Shown here: positions 9,601 to 17,029 of the stretch, in pieces
Layout of the letters: each line of letters starts with the position of its first letter
Position numbering within the stretch: position 1 is the first letter of the stretch
Assembly (NCBI GenBank): GCA_017550625.1
Contig: JAFZOL010000011.1
Span: 1 to 64,000 of the forward strand
Origin: Clostridia bacterium
Lineage (GTDB): Bacteria; Bacillota; Clostridia; Oscillospirales; Acutalibacteraceae
Length of the DNA: 64,000 bases
Direction of reading: 5' to 3'
The notes under the pieces: generated by a model
What the model saw: the letters and a program-made list of their open reading frames with translations, nothing else
What the model was told of the DNA's origin: nothing
Databases searched by the model: none
Made by a program: the position numbers and the translations under genes

Positions 9601-12600
9601 GAAACGCCGTTGTTGTACCAGGCGGCGCCGTTGACGTAGTAGTACATACCGTCAACGTCCTTCTCGACGTTGCTGTTCCAGAGGATGTTGCCTTCGTCGT
9701 CGAAGATCACGGCGACCATGGTGCCGGCGTTGCGGATCAGGGTGTACTTGACGCCGGAGATCGTGGCCTTGGAGGAGACCGCGAAACGCTCGGGATCGGC
9801 GTCGGGCTCGGCAAGATAGGGGTTGCCGGTGAAGAAGTAGGTGGAAGCGCCGTTCTTGAGAACCACGCCGTTGGTCTCGTAGTTGCCGGAATAGGACTCT
9901 CTCCAGAGGTTGCCGTTGTAAGCGTCGAACGCGGTCACGGCGTCGTACATGGAGGAATCGGTCCAGGAGCCGTAGACGCCGAGGATCGGGATGGAATGCT
10001 CAACGTCGTCTTCGCAGGTGATGTAGGTGTAGCCTTCGACCCAGGCGGTGAGTCTGGTGGCGTCGAGATACTCTCTCTCTTCTTCGGTCAGTTCGATCGA
10101 AACGGTCACTCTCGCGGCGCCGCCGGCGGGAATGGTGGCTTCGTCTTCGCCGCCGAGGATGAGAAGCAGCTCGTAGGCGTCGCGGGAGGTGATGTCGCCG
10201 TCACCGTCCAGGTCGGCAGCCTCTTCGTCGTAGTCGGCGTCAAAGATGCCGGTCACGATGTCGAGGATGGCTTGCACGTCGTCTTCGTCGGTGTCGCCGT
10301 CAAGGTCAACGTCGTTGCCCTCGCCGAGCTGCTCCCACGTATAGGCGATGTCGGCCTCAAGGGCCTCGATGCCGTAGCTCATGATGTAGTCATACCAGCC
10401 CTCTTCGATGCCCTGCGTGAACAGGTCGGTAGAGACGGTATAGGTTCTGTCTTCGTCGGAGATGTTGTTCACAACGAACGAGAACTCGTATTTGCCGTCG
10501 CGCGCGGCGTTCTGGCCGAGCTCGGCCTTCACCTTGCCGTCAGCGGCGGAGATGGTGGCGTTGTCGTCCATCTTGATGAAGGACTCGGCCAGGATGGCGT
10601 TCTGCACGTTGGCAAGACCGGAGCCCTGCTCGAGCACGGGATAATAGTCGCCGCCGGCATCCTTCATCGGGACCGAGGTGGACATCATCAGGGACTGGAT
10701 GAGCTGTCTCTGCGTGAGACCGGTCTTCTCGACCATGTCGTTCTCACGGATGTACTGCGCGAGCACCGCCACGAGGCCGGCCATCTGCGGGGAGGCCATG
10801 GAGGTACCGGACATCAGCTCATACTGATCTTCGCCGCCGGAATAGTTGACGCCGTCCTCAGTCGCGTAAGCGTGGAGCGAACGGATGCTGCCGCCGGGGG
10901 CGGTGATCTCGGGCTTCAGGACCAGCGCGCCCGTGGCGCCCCAGGACGAGAAGTCGGTGGGATCGGTGTTGAAGCCGGAGGGCATGGCGATCGGCTGGTC
11001 CGCAACGAACACGGAGCCGGTGTAAACGTCATAACCGCCGATCTCGGTCTTCTCGCTCGCGGCCTTGATCTCATTCGCGGTGTCGAGCGGGATGGCGACC
11101 ATCGGGAAGGAACCGACGTAGTCGTCAAGCGCCATGTTGATCGAGCCGGCCTGGTTGTTCGCGACGATCAGAAGGGCCGGATCGTAGTAGATCAGGTTGT
11201 TGCCCTTGACGTAGAACGAGATGCCGCCGCGGTTGACGATGACGGCCTTGCCTTCGAGGTCGATCTCTTCGGCCACGGCGTCGTAGTCGTCGCCGTCACC
11301 GATGCTGTCGATGTAAACGAAATCAAAGGTCTCGCCTTCAAATCTCGCGATCGTGCCGCCGGTGTTCGAGGTCTCGGTGAACACGCCGTAGATGTCATCG
11401 TTGAACACGAGGGGCTTGCCGATGACGCCCTGGTTCTGGGAGGCGGCAACGCTCAGGGAGTTGATGGAGGTGCCGGGAGAACCCGCGGTGGCAAGGGAGA
11501 TAGAGTCGGCATAGATGCCGTAGTCGCTCTGGAGCGCGTAGTCCCAGGCGTAGGAGTTGCCGGCGGAGCCGCAGTAAACGGTGTCGCTTTCGGCAAGCTT
11601 ATCCATCACGGTCTGGTATTCGCCCGCGAACACGGAGCCGGGGTTGCCGGAGCCGAGAGAAAGGTTCACGGAAGCGGCGCCGAGGATGATGGAGTCTTCG
11701 ATGGCGGCCATGTAGTCAGCCGGATAAGCGCCGCCGCCGACGCCGAACACCTTCATGACGAGCAGCTGAGCGTCGGGCGCGTTACCGACCGCCATAACGG
11801 TCTCTTTGGCGTCGACGAATTCGCCGTCCTGCTTGATGTAGCGGTTCGCGGCCGCGATGCCGGCCACGTGCGAGCCGTGCTCGGAGCCCTTGTCGCGGTT
11901 GTCGTCGGACACGTGGTTGGTGCGCGTGCCGCCGTCAACGTAGTTGTAATGGAAGGGGACCTTGGAGTTGAGGTAGAGATCCTCGGCGGAGTTGATGGCC
12001 GGGTCGTCGGCAGCGTTGAGCTGGTCGAAGACGTCGGCGATCTTCTCGACGGTGATGAGGTCGTAATCCTCAACGGTGATGCCGGCATTCTCGGCATCCT
12101 CGGCGATCGCGTAGTCGAACGCGTCGGGATCCATGGAGATGTGGGTATCCATGAGACCGCTGTCGACGATCGCGATGCTGGAGCCCGCGCCGTAGTAACC
12201 CTCGGCCCACGCGGCCTCGGATCCGTTGGTGACGACGGACACGGCCATGTCGGGATCGGCGGCGTCGGTGGTCAGCGGTTCGGCTGCGGTTTCGATGATG
12301 ACGTGGTCAACGCCCGCAACGGCCTCGATTTTCGCGATATCGCCGTAGGTGACTTCGGCGGAGATCACGTTCATCGCAAGGGTCAGGTTGCGCTTGACGC
12401 TCAGTTCGGCGCCCAGGGCTTTTTCGATCTTCGCGGTGACCTTCGCCTGCTCGGCCTTCAGAGCGTTTCTGTAGGAGATGGCAGACGGGTTCTTCGCGAT
12501 GTTGTTGGTCGAAAAACCGGCGTCGATGGTGGATTTGCCCGTGAGGACGATGGAGACACGCACCGTTTCGTTGGGCGCGTGCTTCGCCGCCTCGGCGGCA

Positions 12601-12773
12601 GCGGCCGAGGTCTCACCCAGCTTTTTCACGCCGAGTTTCGACGCGTCGTAAGGGATGAGATCCAGAGCCGAGCCGCTCTTCGTCCCGATCGCGCTGACGG
12701 CGGGGATCGCCAGAGTCAGCACCATAACGAGAGAAAGAAGAACGGAAAGGATCTTTCTGGTATGATTTCTCAC
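6663..12773 (-). CDS. Giant secreted S8 subtilisin-like protease with nested dockerin, Big_2 and cohesin-like domains
   Basis: Secreted serine protease of 2,036 residues. GTG 12773 is preferred over the in-frame GTG 12782 because the latter overlaps the Shine-Dalgarno GGAG. Signal peptide about 1-28 (LSLVMVLTLAIPAVSA). Catalytic Asp near 200 (AIVDSGL), His near 298 (SEHGSHVAG), Asn near 404 (GSAGNSYAW) and Ser near 655 (SGTSMASPQMAG). A PA-type insert and Fn3-like domains follow. A dockerin (DVDLDGDTDEDD, LDGDGDITSRDAYELL; about residues 815-875) interrupts a loop of the first Fn3-like domain. Next come Big_2 (VTWSSSDEDVATVDE), a propeller-like region, a cohesin-like domain and a cysteine-rich knuckle (CTRCGEGQDCPYCG) with an aromatic hydrophobic tail. 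Tandem paralogue of the gene at 1-6340, with its own promoter and terminator. Confidence 0.93.
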   Translation of the reverse strand: MRNHTRKILSVLLSLVMVLTLAIPAVSAIGTKSGSALDLIPYDASKLGVKKLGETSAAAAEAAKHAPNETVRVSIVLTGKSTIDAGFSTNNIAKNPSAISYRNALKAEQAKVTAKIEKALGAELSVKRNLTLAMNVISAEVTYGDIAKIEAVAGVDHVIIETAAEPLTTDAADPDMAVSVVTNGSEAAWAEGYYGAGSSIAIVDSGLMDTHISMDPDAFDYAIAEDAENAGITVEDYDLITVEKIADVFDQLNAADDPAINSAEDLYLNSKVPFHYNYVDGGTRTNHVSDDNRDKGSEHGSHVAGIAAANRYIKQDGEFVDAKETVMAVGNAPDAQLLVMKVFGVGGGAYPADYMAAIEDSIILGAASVNLSLGSGNPGSVFAGEYQTVMDKLAESDTVYCGSAGNSYAWDYALQSDYGIYADSISLATAGSPGTSINSLSVAASQNQGVIGKPLVFNDDIYGVFTETSNTGGTIARFEGETFDFVYIDSIGDGDDYDAVAEEIDLEGKAVIVNRGGISFYVKGNNLIYYDPALLIVANNQAGSINMALDDYVGSFPMVAIPLDTANEIKAASEKTEIGGYDVYTGSVFVADQPIAMPSGFNTDPTDFSSWGATGALVLKPEITAPGGSIRSLHAYATEDGVNYSGGEDQYELMSGTSMASPQMAGLVAVLAQYIRENDMVEKTGLTQRQLIQSLMMSTSVPMKDAGGDYYPVLEQGSGLANVQNAILAESFIKMDDNATISAADGKVKAELGQNAARDGKYEFSFVVNNISDEDRTYTVSTDLFTQGIEEGWYDYIMSYGIEALEADIAYTWEQLGEGNDVDLDGDTDEDDVQAILDIVTGIFDADYDEEAADLDGDGDITSRDAYELLLILGGEDEATIPAGGAARVTVSIELTEEEREYLDATRLTAWVEGYTYITCEDDVEHSIPILGVYGSWTDSSMYDAVTAFDAYNGNLWRESYSGNYETNGVVLKNGASTYFFTGNPYLAEPDADPERFAVSSKATISGVKYTLIRNAGTMVAVIFDDEGNILWNSNVEKDVDGMYYYVNGAAWYNNGVSTAAIGEKVKDLGLESGDGFEVKLFAVPEYYALMLDPEAKTCDISLEDLLALYEEGEIGEGAVISMQAKIDTQAPKILSAELSEDGSTVTVTAQDDQYIAAICLMDINGEEIYAGEIPEQSEPGEEVTVELDISDLDMGVAAAVFVGDYAANEDAALIRFSDGPIMAKVTHYYLTETLEEGNPYVITNSNEPGEAAALMSNGVNYYTSSAEVKLIEDANGLYVDDAAIDASIVWDAIDDAVTLENANDGGLLGFNSPNYPFVSWGGQYAGYADSFSYHTPYLDNGYVSIGYYMYYNGGYFMFGPTEGETYIFTPQTFEYEIDPEAASEVIVDPAAVTLILEAKPTVELDVTVKPIVLPDKTVTWSSSDEDVATVDENGVVTAVGVGTAIITATSNQTPSVYGTCVVAVAGQTPIDAYVFAQTTYGKNDMRFEYIDLSTMETEEIAEAGSTFISGAQSGNYIWGVDTDIDVMRYDVETFTPEMMFSLNPTYLALDSANFPNFTANLGDEGEPNLAYYDYYYASVTKNGWLTLWYGETGSNAVYFDLAGDYGINPIAIAFVGAEYDDNDEYITALYYYILDDQSELYLGIITPMLYEGEPDLDLSLYDWGTVNILTIGDDPTAFSMTYAYYQTGEDAVFIADNNMKAIFYVNGLDEYYEFDAAYVGTVAGASSVAGLFNGDYDSIPELSVSQIERIKAKEGEAKTGIAQKADVSLEAAVETAEIETLGAPNRAGKNGEVVTPEQAYTYTVDLTEDVDANNGLIKVTYDPSIVTYVTYKSNLDFESLGVDEENGVILFAFASYDAIPAGETLATIYFASEEEDITVYVHDEEINEELGIVDHEYEGPEWVWEGSDEDGYTAVTAIFTATDEFGLVEELEAELTVLTQEATCTEDGEAIYIATVIFKGVEYTIEKHVVLPALGHDFPEGSADNVCTRCGEGQDCPYCGEHHDLHTISGWWTSLIHHILFILNRILLWWSPIAK

Positions 12774-12807
12774 GAAATTCACTCCTTCTTATAGTTTGAT
12801 ACTTTAC

Positions 12808-12836
12808 ATCATACCGAAAAAATGTTCGGTTTTCAA
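12808..12836 (-). promoter_or_regulatory. Sigma-A-type promoter of the second S8 protease
   Basis: On the minus strand TTGAAA (12831-12836), 17-bp spacer, TATGAT (12808-12813), about 35 bp upstream of the GTG start. The region beyond it (12840-12910) is very AT-rich. Confidence 0.75.
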
Positions 12837-12979
12837 GCAATATTTAAGGATTTTTTATACTGATATATAAAATTTATTATTATAAAAATTAATATTATTC
12901 ATTCTTTTATCATATTGAATAGTTTTGAGGGGTGCCGGGATACATTTTTGTGCATATTTCCATAATCAGGAGAAAGGGC

Positions 12980-13204
12980 TCCGGGAGCGCGGCACAGCCG
13001 CGCGGGTGCACGGGTGCGCGGGAGAGAATGCAAAATGCAAAATACAAAATACAAAATTGTATGAGGGGTGAGGGGTGAGGGGTGAGGAGTTTCGGAGCCT
13101 GCGGTTCGCATTTATAAATGGGCAAGGGCGGAGCCCTTCCTTCATCTCACATCTAACATCCAACATTCTTTTCCCTGGCCCCTGGCCTCTGGCCTCTGGT
13201 CTCT
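12980..13204. repeat. Mosaic intergenic repeat cluster A (7-bp arrays and hairpin)
   Basis: Non-coding, between the symporter terminator and the protease promoter. It contains a hairpin GCGCGGC-ACA-GCCGCGC (12987-13003) and four heptamer arrays: GCAAAAT/ACAAAAT x4 (13030-13057), GAGGGGT x4 (13063-13090), CATCTCA/CATCTAA/CATCCAA/CATTCTT (13143-13170) and CCTCTGG/CCCCTGG x4-5 (13172-13204). A segment at 13100-13140 resembles the core element of clusters B and D in inverse orientation. Confidence 0.85.
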
Positions 13205-13231
13205 AAAAAAACCGCCCTTAGGCGGTTTTTT
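13205..13231. terminator. Bidirectional terminator after the GPH symporter
   Basis: A7-CCGCC-CTTA-GGCGG-T6: a symmetrical hairpin that works on either strand. It follows the symporter stop (13282, minus) by about 50 bp. Confidence 0.85.
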
Positions 13232-13281
13232 CTTAAAGGGATATTGCTTGACAATGGCCGGATCGCATTTCGGGGAGCGGG

Positions 13282-14790
13282 TCACGGTGTAAAGGCGGCG
13301 GTTTCCTCCAGCTCCATGCGCTTCAGGCGGGCGGCGCGGGCGGCGTCGAGCTTTTCGTGCATCTCCTGCAGGTTTTTCTTGTTGAGCGGATAGAGCAGGA
13401 ACATCAGGAACGTGATACCGTATGCGATCAGCATGCCGCGCGACACCATTTTGTAGATCCTGTCGCCCTTGCCGGGGATATAGGAGACCTCGGGTTTCTC
13501 GGTCTCTTTCGCGTCGTAGCCCGCGTAGCCGCCGAGCAGCTTGAGGCCGCCGAAGTCGGCGATGGTCTGGCCGAGCTTGCGCGAGAACGTGTAGACCGCG
13601 TAGATCGCGCTTTCGTTCTTGATGCCCGTTTTCATCTCCTGATAGTCGATCACGTCGCCCACGATCGCCCACGTGAGGATCGACAGGAACGAATAGCCCG
13701 CGCCGACGCCGAAATTCGTGAGGATGAACGGGAAATAGTGGGTGCGCAGCTGCTCGTTCGGGCCGATGAGGCACAGAACCAGCGAAAAGACGGTGGCGAT
13801 CGCGAGGCCCGCCGTGGTGACCTCCTTTTTGCCGAACTTCTTCGCGATCTTCGGCATGAGGAGGATCAGCACAACCATCGGCAGATACGTGGAGATCGTG
13901 ATATAGATGTTGAGGCGGGTGTCGGCGAAGTAGTTTTTGGTCAGATACTGGTTGAACGTCTGGTACTGCAGCAGGCCCGAGATCATCATGCCCGAGAGCG
14001 TGACCGTGATGAACGGGCGGGACTTGAACAGCGTGCCGTAGGTCAGGCCGATGTCGAGCTTCTCTTTGTTGTGCGAATACTGCACGCGCTCTTTGGTGGT
14101 GCGGTAGCACATCAGGTATGCTGCCACGCCGAGCACCGCCATGACGACCGCCATGGCGAACGCCTTGTCGTTGTTGAAGATCGTGCGGGAGCCGTCGTTG
14201 TTCTTGTCGTACAGGATGATCGGCCCGAGCAGCGATACGACCGCCCCGCCGAGGCCGCCGCCGATATTGCGCGTGGTGGACAGGAGCGTGCGCTCTTCTT
14301 CATTGCTCGTCATCGCGGTCGCGAGCGACCCGTAAGGGATGTTCATGCCGGTGTACATCATGCCGTAGAAAATGTAGCTGATGTAGGAAAACGCCAGCAG
14401 GGCGCCGTAGCTCGCGTTCGGGAAAATACTGTGGATGGGCAGGAAGCAGATCACGAGCGACAGGCCCAAAGGGATCGCGACGCTCGCGATGTAATGGCGG
14501 AATTTGCCGGTCTTCGTCGGTTTTCTGCGGTCCACGAACAGGCCCCAGAGCGGGTCGTTGATCACGTCCCACAGGCGGACGATGAGCATCATGTTCGCCA
14601 GATCGTCGGTGATCTTCTTACTGTCGCTCGTCTTGCCCTTGAGCAGGTAGTCGGTGCAGTAGACCTTCAGGAAACTGGACACGAAATTCAGGTTCAACAG
14701 GTTGCCGAGATCGCCGAAGCTGTAGCCGAGCGCTTCTGTCAGTTTGATCGCGTTCGGATCCTTCGGCTTTGACGGCGCGTTTTGTTTCAT
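13282..14790 (-). CDS. GPH-family (MFS) sugar:cation symporter
   Basis: Integral membrane transporter of 502 residues of the glycoside-pentoside-hexuronide:cation symporter family (MFS_2), with about 12 hydrophobic segments. Family signatures include EALGYSFGDLGNLLNLNF near the N-terminus, RLWDVINDPLWGLFVDRR in the first cytoplasmic loop, and YTGMNIPYGSLATAMT. ATG 14790 is chosen because GGGAGG lies 7 bp upstream and a promoter ends at 14819, which leaves a longer in-frame start at 14847 untranscribed. It has its own promoter and terminator, so it is monocistronic. The substrate cannot be read from sequence; a hexuronide would fit uxaC elsewhere in the window, but that is inference. Confidence 0.85.
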   Translation of the reverse strand: MKQNAPSKPKDPNAIKLTEALGYSFGDLGNLLNLNFVSSFLKVYCTDYLLKGKTSDSKKITDDLANMMLIVRLWDVINDPLWGLFVDRRKPTKTGKFRHYIASVAIPLGLSLVICFLPIHSIFPNASYGALLAFSYISYIFYGMMYTGMNIPYGSLATAMTSNEEERTLLSTTRNIGGGLGGAVVSLLGPIILYDKNNDGSRTIFNNDKAFAMAVVMAVLGVAAYLMCYRTTKERVQYSHNKEKLDIGLTYGTLFKSRPFITVTLSGMMISGLLQYQTFNQYLTKNYFADTRLNIYITISTYLPMVVLILLMPKIAKKFGKKEVTTAGLAIATVFSLVLCLIGPNEQLRTHYFPFILTNFGVGAGYSFLSILTWAIVGDVIDYQEMKTGIKNESAIYAVYTFSRKLGQTIADFGGLKLLGGYAGYDAKETEKPEVSYIPGKGDRIYKMVSRGMLIAYGITFLMFLLYPLNKKNLQEMHEKLDAARAARLKRMELEETAAFTP

Positions 14791-14818
14791 GCGGATCCCT
14801 CCCGTAAATGCTGGTTTC

Positions 14819-14847
14819 ATTGTACCCCCGCGCGGGGGAAAAGTCAA
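14819..14847 (-). promoter_or_regulatory. Promoter of the GPH symporter with palindromic spacer
   Basis: TTGACT (14842-14847), 17-bp spacer, TACAAT (14819-14824) on the minus strand. The spacer holds the perfect palindrome CCCCCGCGCGGGGG (14826-14839), a possible operator. Confidence 0.8.
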
Positions 14848-14852
14848 TAGAG

Positions 14853-14887
14853 AAAACGGCCGCCGCGGTCGGGGGACCGGGCGGCCG
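14853..14887 (-). terminator. Terminator after the ApbE-like gene
   Basis: GC-rich stem CGGCCGCCCGGTC/GACCGCGGCGGCCG (14857-14887) followed by TTTT on the minus strand. The short T-run makes it moderate. It marks the end of the opp unit just before the symporter promoter. Confidence 0.6.
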
Positions 14888-14901
14888 GATCGGCTTTTTT
14901 G

Positions 14902-16080
14902 TTATGGCAGCAGCGTTTTCGGCGCGTCGGGCAGGACGTACCAGCATTCGCCTTCTTCGGGAAGCGTGCCGCCCAGGAACGCTATAAGGCTGTCGTAAGC
15001 GGCGTCCGACGCGGTGAGAACGTCCGCGTTTTCGCGCTTGACGTAGACGGCGAGGCGTTCGTCGGGCACGTCGCCGGTGAGGGCGGAAACCTGCGGCGAG
15101 CGCAGGGCCGATTCGCCGTCGGCAGTGACGGCGTAGTAGCCGAACTCCCCTGTTTCAAACGGGAACGCGCGCCGAAGCGACACGACGGTGCCGCCCGCGA
15201 GGGGTTTTTCGGCGATGATCCCGGCCTCGCCGTCAACGTAACTCATCACGTCGATGGTGCCGGCGTCGTCAAGCCCCGCCATGCAGTAATATAGGCCGCC
15301 GCGGGTCGTGAACAGGCCGGTATCGTAGCCGGCGTCCGCCAGCGCCTGCGCGGTGTAGGCGACGAGGTAGCTCTCTTTGAGCAGGCCGAGATCGAGCACG
15401 GCGCCCGAAATGCCGTAGGCCTCGGCGAGCTCCTCTTCGAGCTTTACGTAGGACGCGGATTTCGTGAGGCGCACTTCTTTGCTCGCATCGCGGAACTCGA
15501 GGTTGAGTTCATTGGGGTCGTTGATCGCGGCAGCGAGCGCCTCGCAGGCTTTTTTCGCGTCGGGGTCAAGAAGCGGGTCGGTGGCCTGCGGGTCCGTCAG
15601 ATACAGCTGCGTCTGCCAGAACTCGTTGAGCGCCCCGGCGAGCACCGAATAGCCCTCGTGCTTCTGCGTTTTCGCCCATGCGTCACAAAGCACCTCGTAG
15701 ACCTCGTCCGGCAGGGCGACCCACGCCCCCGGCGTCTGGTTGACGGAGGCGAGGTTCACGACGTCCGGATACATCTCGGCGCCGTCGAACAGCATATAAT
15801 ACCGGGAAAGGCGCTCGGAGCAGAGCTTTTTGATCTCGGTCTTCGCCACGCGGATATCGTTGCTTTTGCCGTCGAGATAAAAACGCAGGGCGACGCCGTC
15901 GGCATACAGCGGCGCGGTCTCGTTTGAGTCGAGACCGATATCGAACCAGCCAGGGTCGTTGTGGACCCAAAAATAGATGCCGCCTGCAAAGGAACAGACG
16001 GCAACTGCAAGTGCGATAAAGAATGCCACTGTACGAAGTTTCGGATGTTTGACCTCAACAGTTATGTCATTCCTGTTCAT
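14902..16080 (-). CDS. Membrane-anchored, degenerate ApbE-like protein
   Basis: 392 residues from ATG 16080, which overlaps the end of oppF by 14 bp in another frame. One N-terminal membrane segment ([21 protein letters not shown], about 16-35), rest outside. The layout resembles ApbE flavin transferases: [19 protein letters not shown], then [30 protein letters not shown] in the place of the ApbE dlGaiaKGya stretch, and a C-terminal [13 protein letters not shown] where ApbE has aDAlsTal. The Gly-Gly-Asp and Thr-Ser-Gly FMN/Mg sites are not recognisable, so catalysis looks unlikely. Last gene of the opp unit; a peptide- or flavin-related surface role is guesswork. The ApbE relationship is by pattern only. 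Confidence 0.6.
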   Translation of the reverse strand: MNRNDITVEVKHPKLRTVAFFIALAVAVCSFAGGIYFWVHNDPGWFDIGLDSNETAPLYADGVALRFYLDGKSNDIRVAKTEIKKLCSERLSRYYMLFDGAEMYPDVVNLASVNQTPGAWVALPDEVYEVLCDAWAKTQKHEGYSVLAGALNEFWQTQLYLTDPQATDPLLDPDAKKACEALAAAINDPNELNLEFRDASKEVRLTKSASYVKLEEELAEAYGISGAVLDLGLLKESYLVAYTAQALADAGYDTGLFTTRGGLYYCMAGLDDAGTIDVMSYVDGEAGIIAEKPLAGGTVVSLRRAFPFETGEFGYYAVTADGESALRSPQVSALTGDVPDERLAVYVKRENADVLTASDAAYDSLIAFLGGTLPEEGECWYVLPDAPKTLLP

Positions 16081-17017
16081 TGTTGAATCTCTTTTTCTTG
16101 TATTCCTCGATCTCGTCGGGCGCGCCGAACACCATGTGGCCGTTGCCGATATCCACGAGCTCGGGCTGACGCTCGTCGGTGTAGCCATGGGAATCGGGAT
16201 CGTAGACGAACAGCTTTTTGTCCTTCTCGATCTTGGGATCCGGCACGGGGATCGCCGACATCAGCGAGCGGGTGTAGGGGTGCAGCGGGTACTGGAACAG
16301 CTCTTCGCTCTCGGCGATCTCCATCACCTGGCCCTTGTAGATGACCACGATGCGGTCGGAGATGAACCGGACGATCGAGAGGTCGTGCGCGATGAAGAGA
16401 TAGGTAAGGCCTCTTTCGCGCTGGAACTTCTTGAGGAGGTTCAGCACCTGCGCGCGGATCGACACGTCGAGGGCGGAGATGGGCTCGTCGGCCACGATGA
16501 ACTCGGGCTCCATAACGATGGAGCGGGCGATGCCGACGCGCTGGCGCTGGCCGCCGGAGAACTCGTGCGGGTAGCGGGTGAGGTGCTCGGGCAGCAGGCC
16601 GACGTCCTTGATGACCTTCTCCACCTTGGCCATCCTGTCCTTCTCGTCCTTATAAAGGTGGAAGTTATAGAGGCCTTCGGAGATGATGTATTCGATCGTG
16701 GCGCGCTCGTTGAGCGACGCGGCGGGATCCTGGAAGATCATCTGGATCTTGCGGATGACGTCACGGTCGGCCTTTCTCGAGAGCTTGCCCGAGATCTTTT
16801 TGCCGTCGTACCAGATCTCGCCCTTCGAGCAGGGGTTGATGCGCACGATGGCGCGGCCGATGGTGGTCTTGCCGGAGCCGGACTCGCCCACGAGGGACAC
16901 GGTTTCGCCCTTGTAGATGTCAAAGCTCACGTTCTGGACGGCGGTGAACGCCTTTTTGCCGTGGCCGAACACCACGTCGAGGTTGCGGATCGAAAGCAAT
17001 GCTTCTTTGTTTTCCAT
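16067..17017 (-). CDS. oppF: Oligopeptide ABC transporter ATP-binding protein OppF
   Basis: Cytoplasmic ATPase, 316 residues, normal family length. Walker [14 protein letters not shown] near 40-52, Q-loop [14 protein letters not shown], signature [13 protein letters not shown], Walker [14 protein letters not shown]-loop FIAHDLSIV, and the C-terminal oligopeptide-transporter region ([16 protein letters not shown]). It pairs with OppD, 12 bp upstream, to energise OppB/OppC. Good AGGAGGTGC Shine-Dalgarno. Confidence 0.95.
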   Translation of the reverse strand: MENKEALLSIRNLDVVFGHGKKAFTAVQNVSFDIYKGETVSLVGESGSGKTTIGRAIVRINPCSKGEIWYDGKKISGKLSRKADRDVIRKIQMIFQDPAASLNERATIEYIISEGLYNFHLYKDEKDRMAKVEKVIKDVGLLPEHLTRYPHEFSGGQRQRVGIARSIVMEPEFIVADEPISALDVSIRAQVLNLLKKFQRERGLTYLFIAHDLSIVRFISDRIVVIYKGQVMEIAESEELFQYPLHPYTRSLMSAIPVPDPKIEKDKKLFVYDPDSHGYTDERQPELVDIGNGHMVFGAPDEIEEYKKKRFNNEQE

Positions 17018-17029
17018 ATCGGCACCTCC

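Noticed and set aside
6390..12794. A 2,134-codon plus-strand reading frame antisense to the second protease
   Set aside because: It mirrors the coding strand's codon bias at high GC, has no Shine-Dalgarno or family motif, and the minus strand encodes a clear S8 protease.
12980..13204. CRISPR array
   Set aside because: Units are 7 bp with no spacers, and no cas genes are present.
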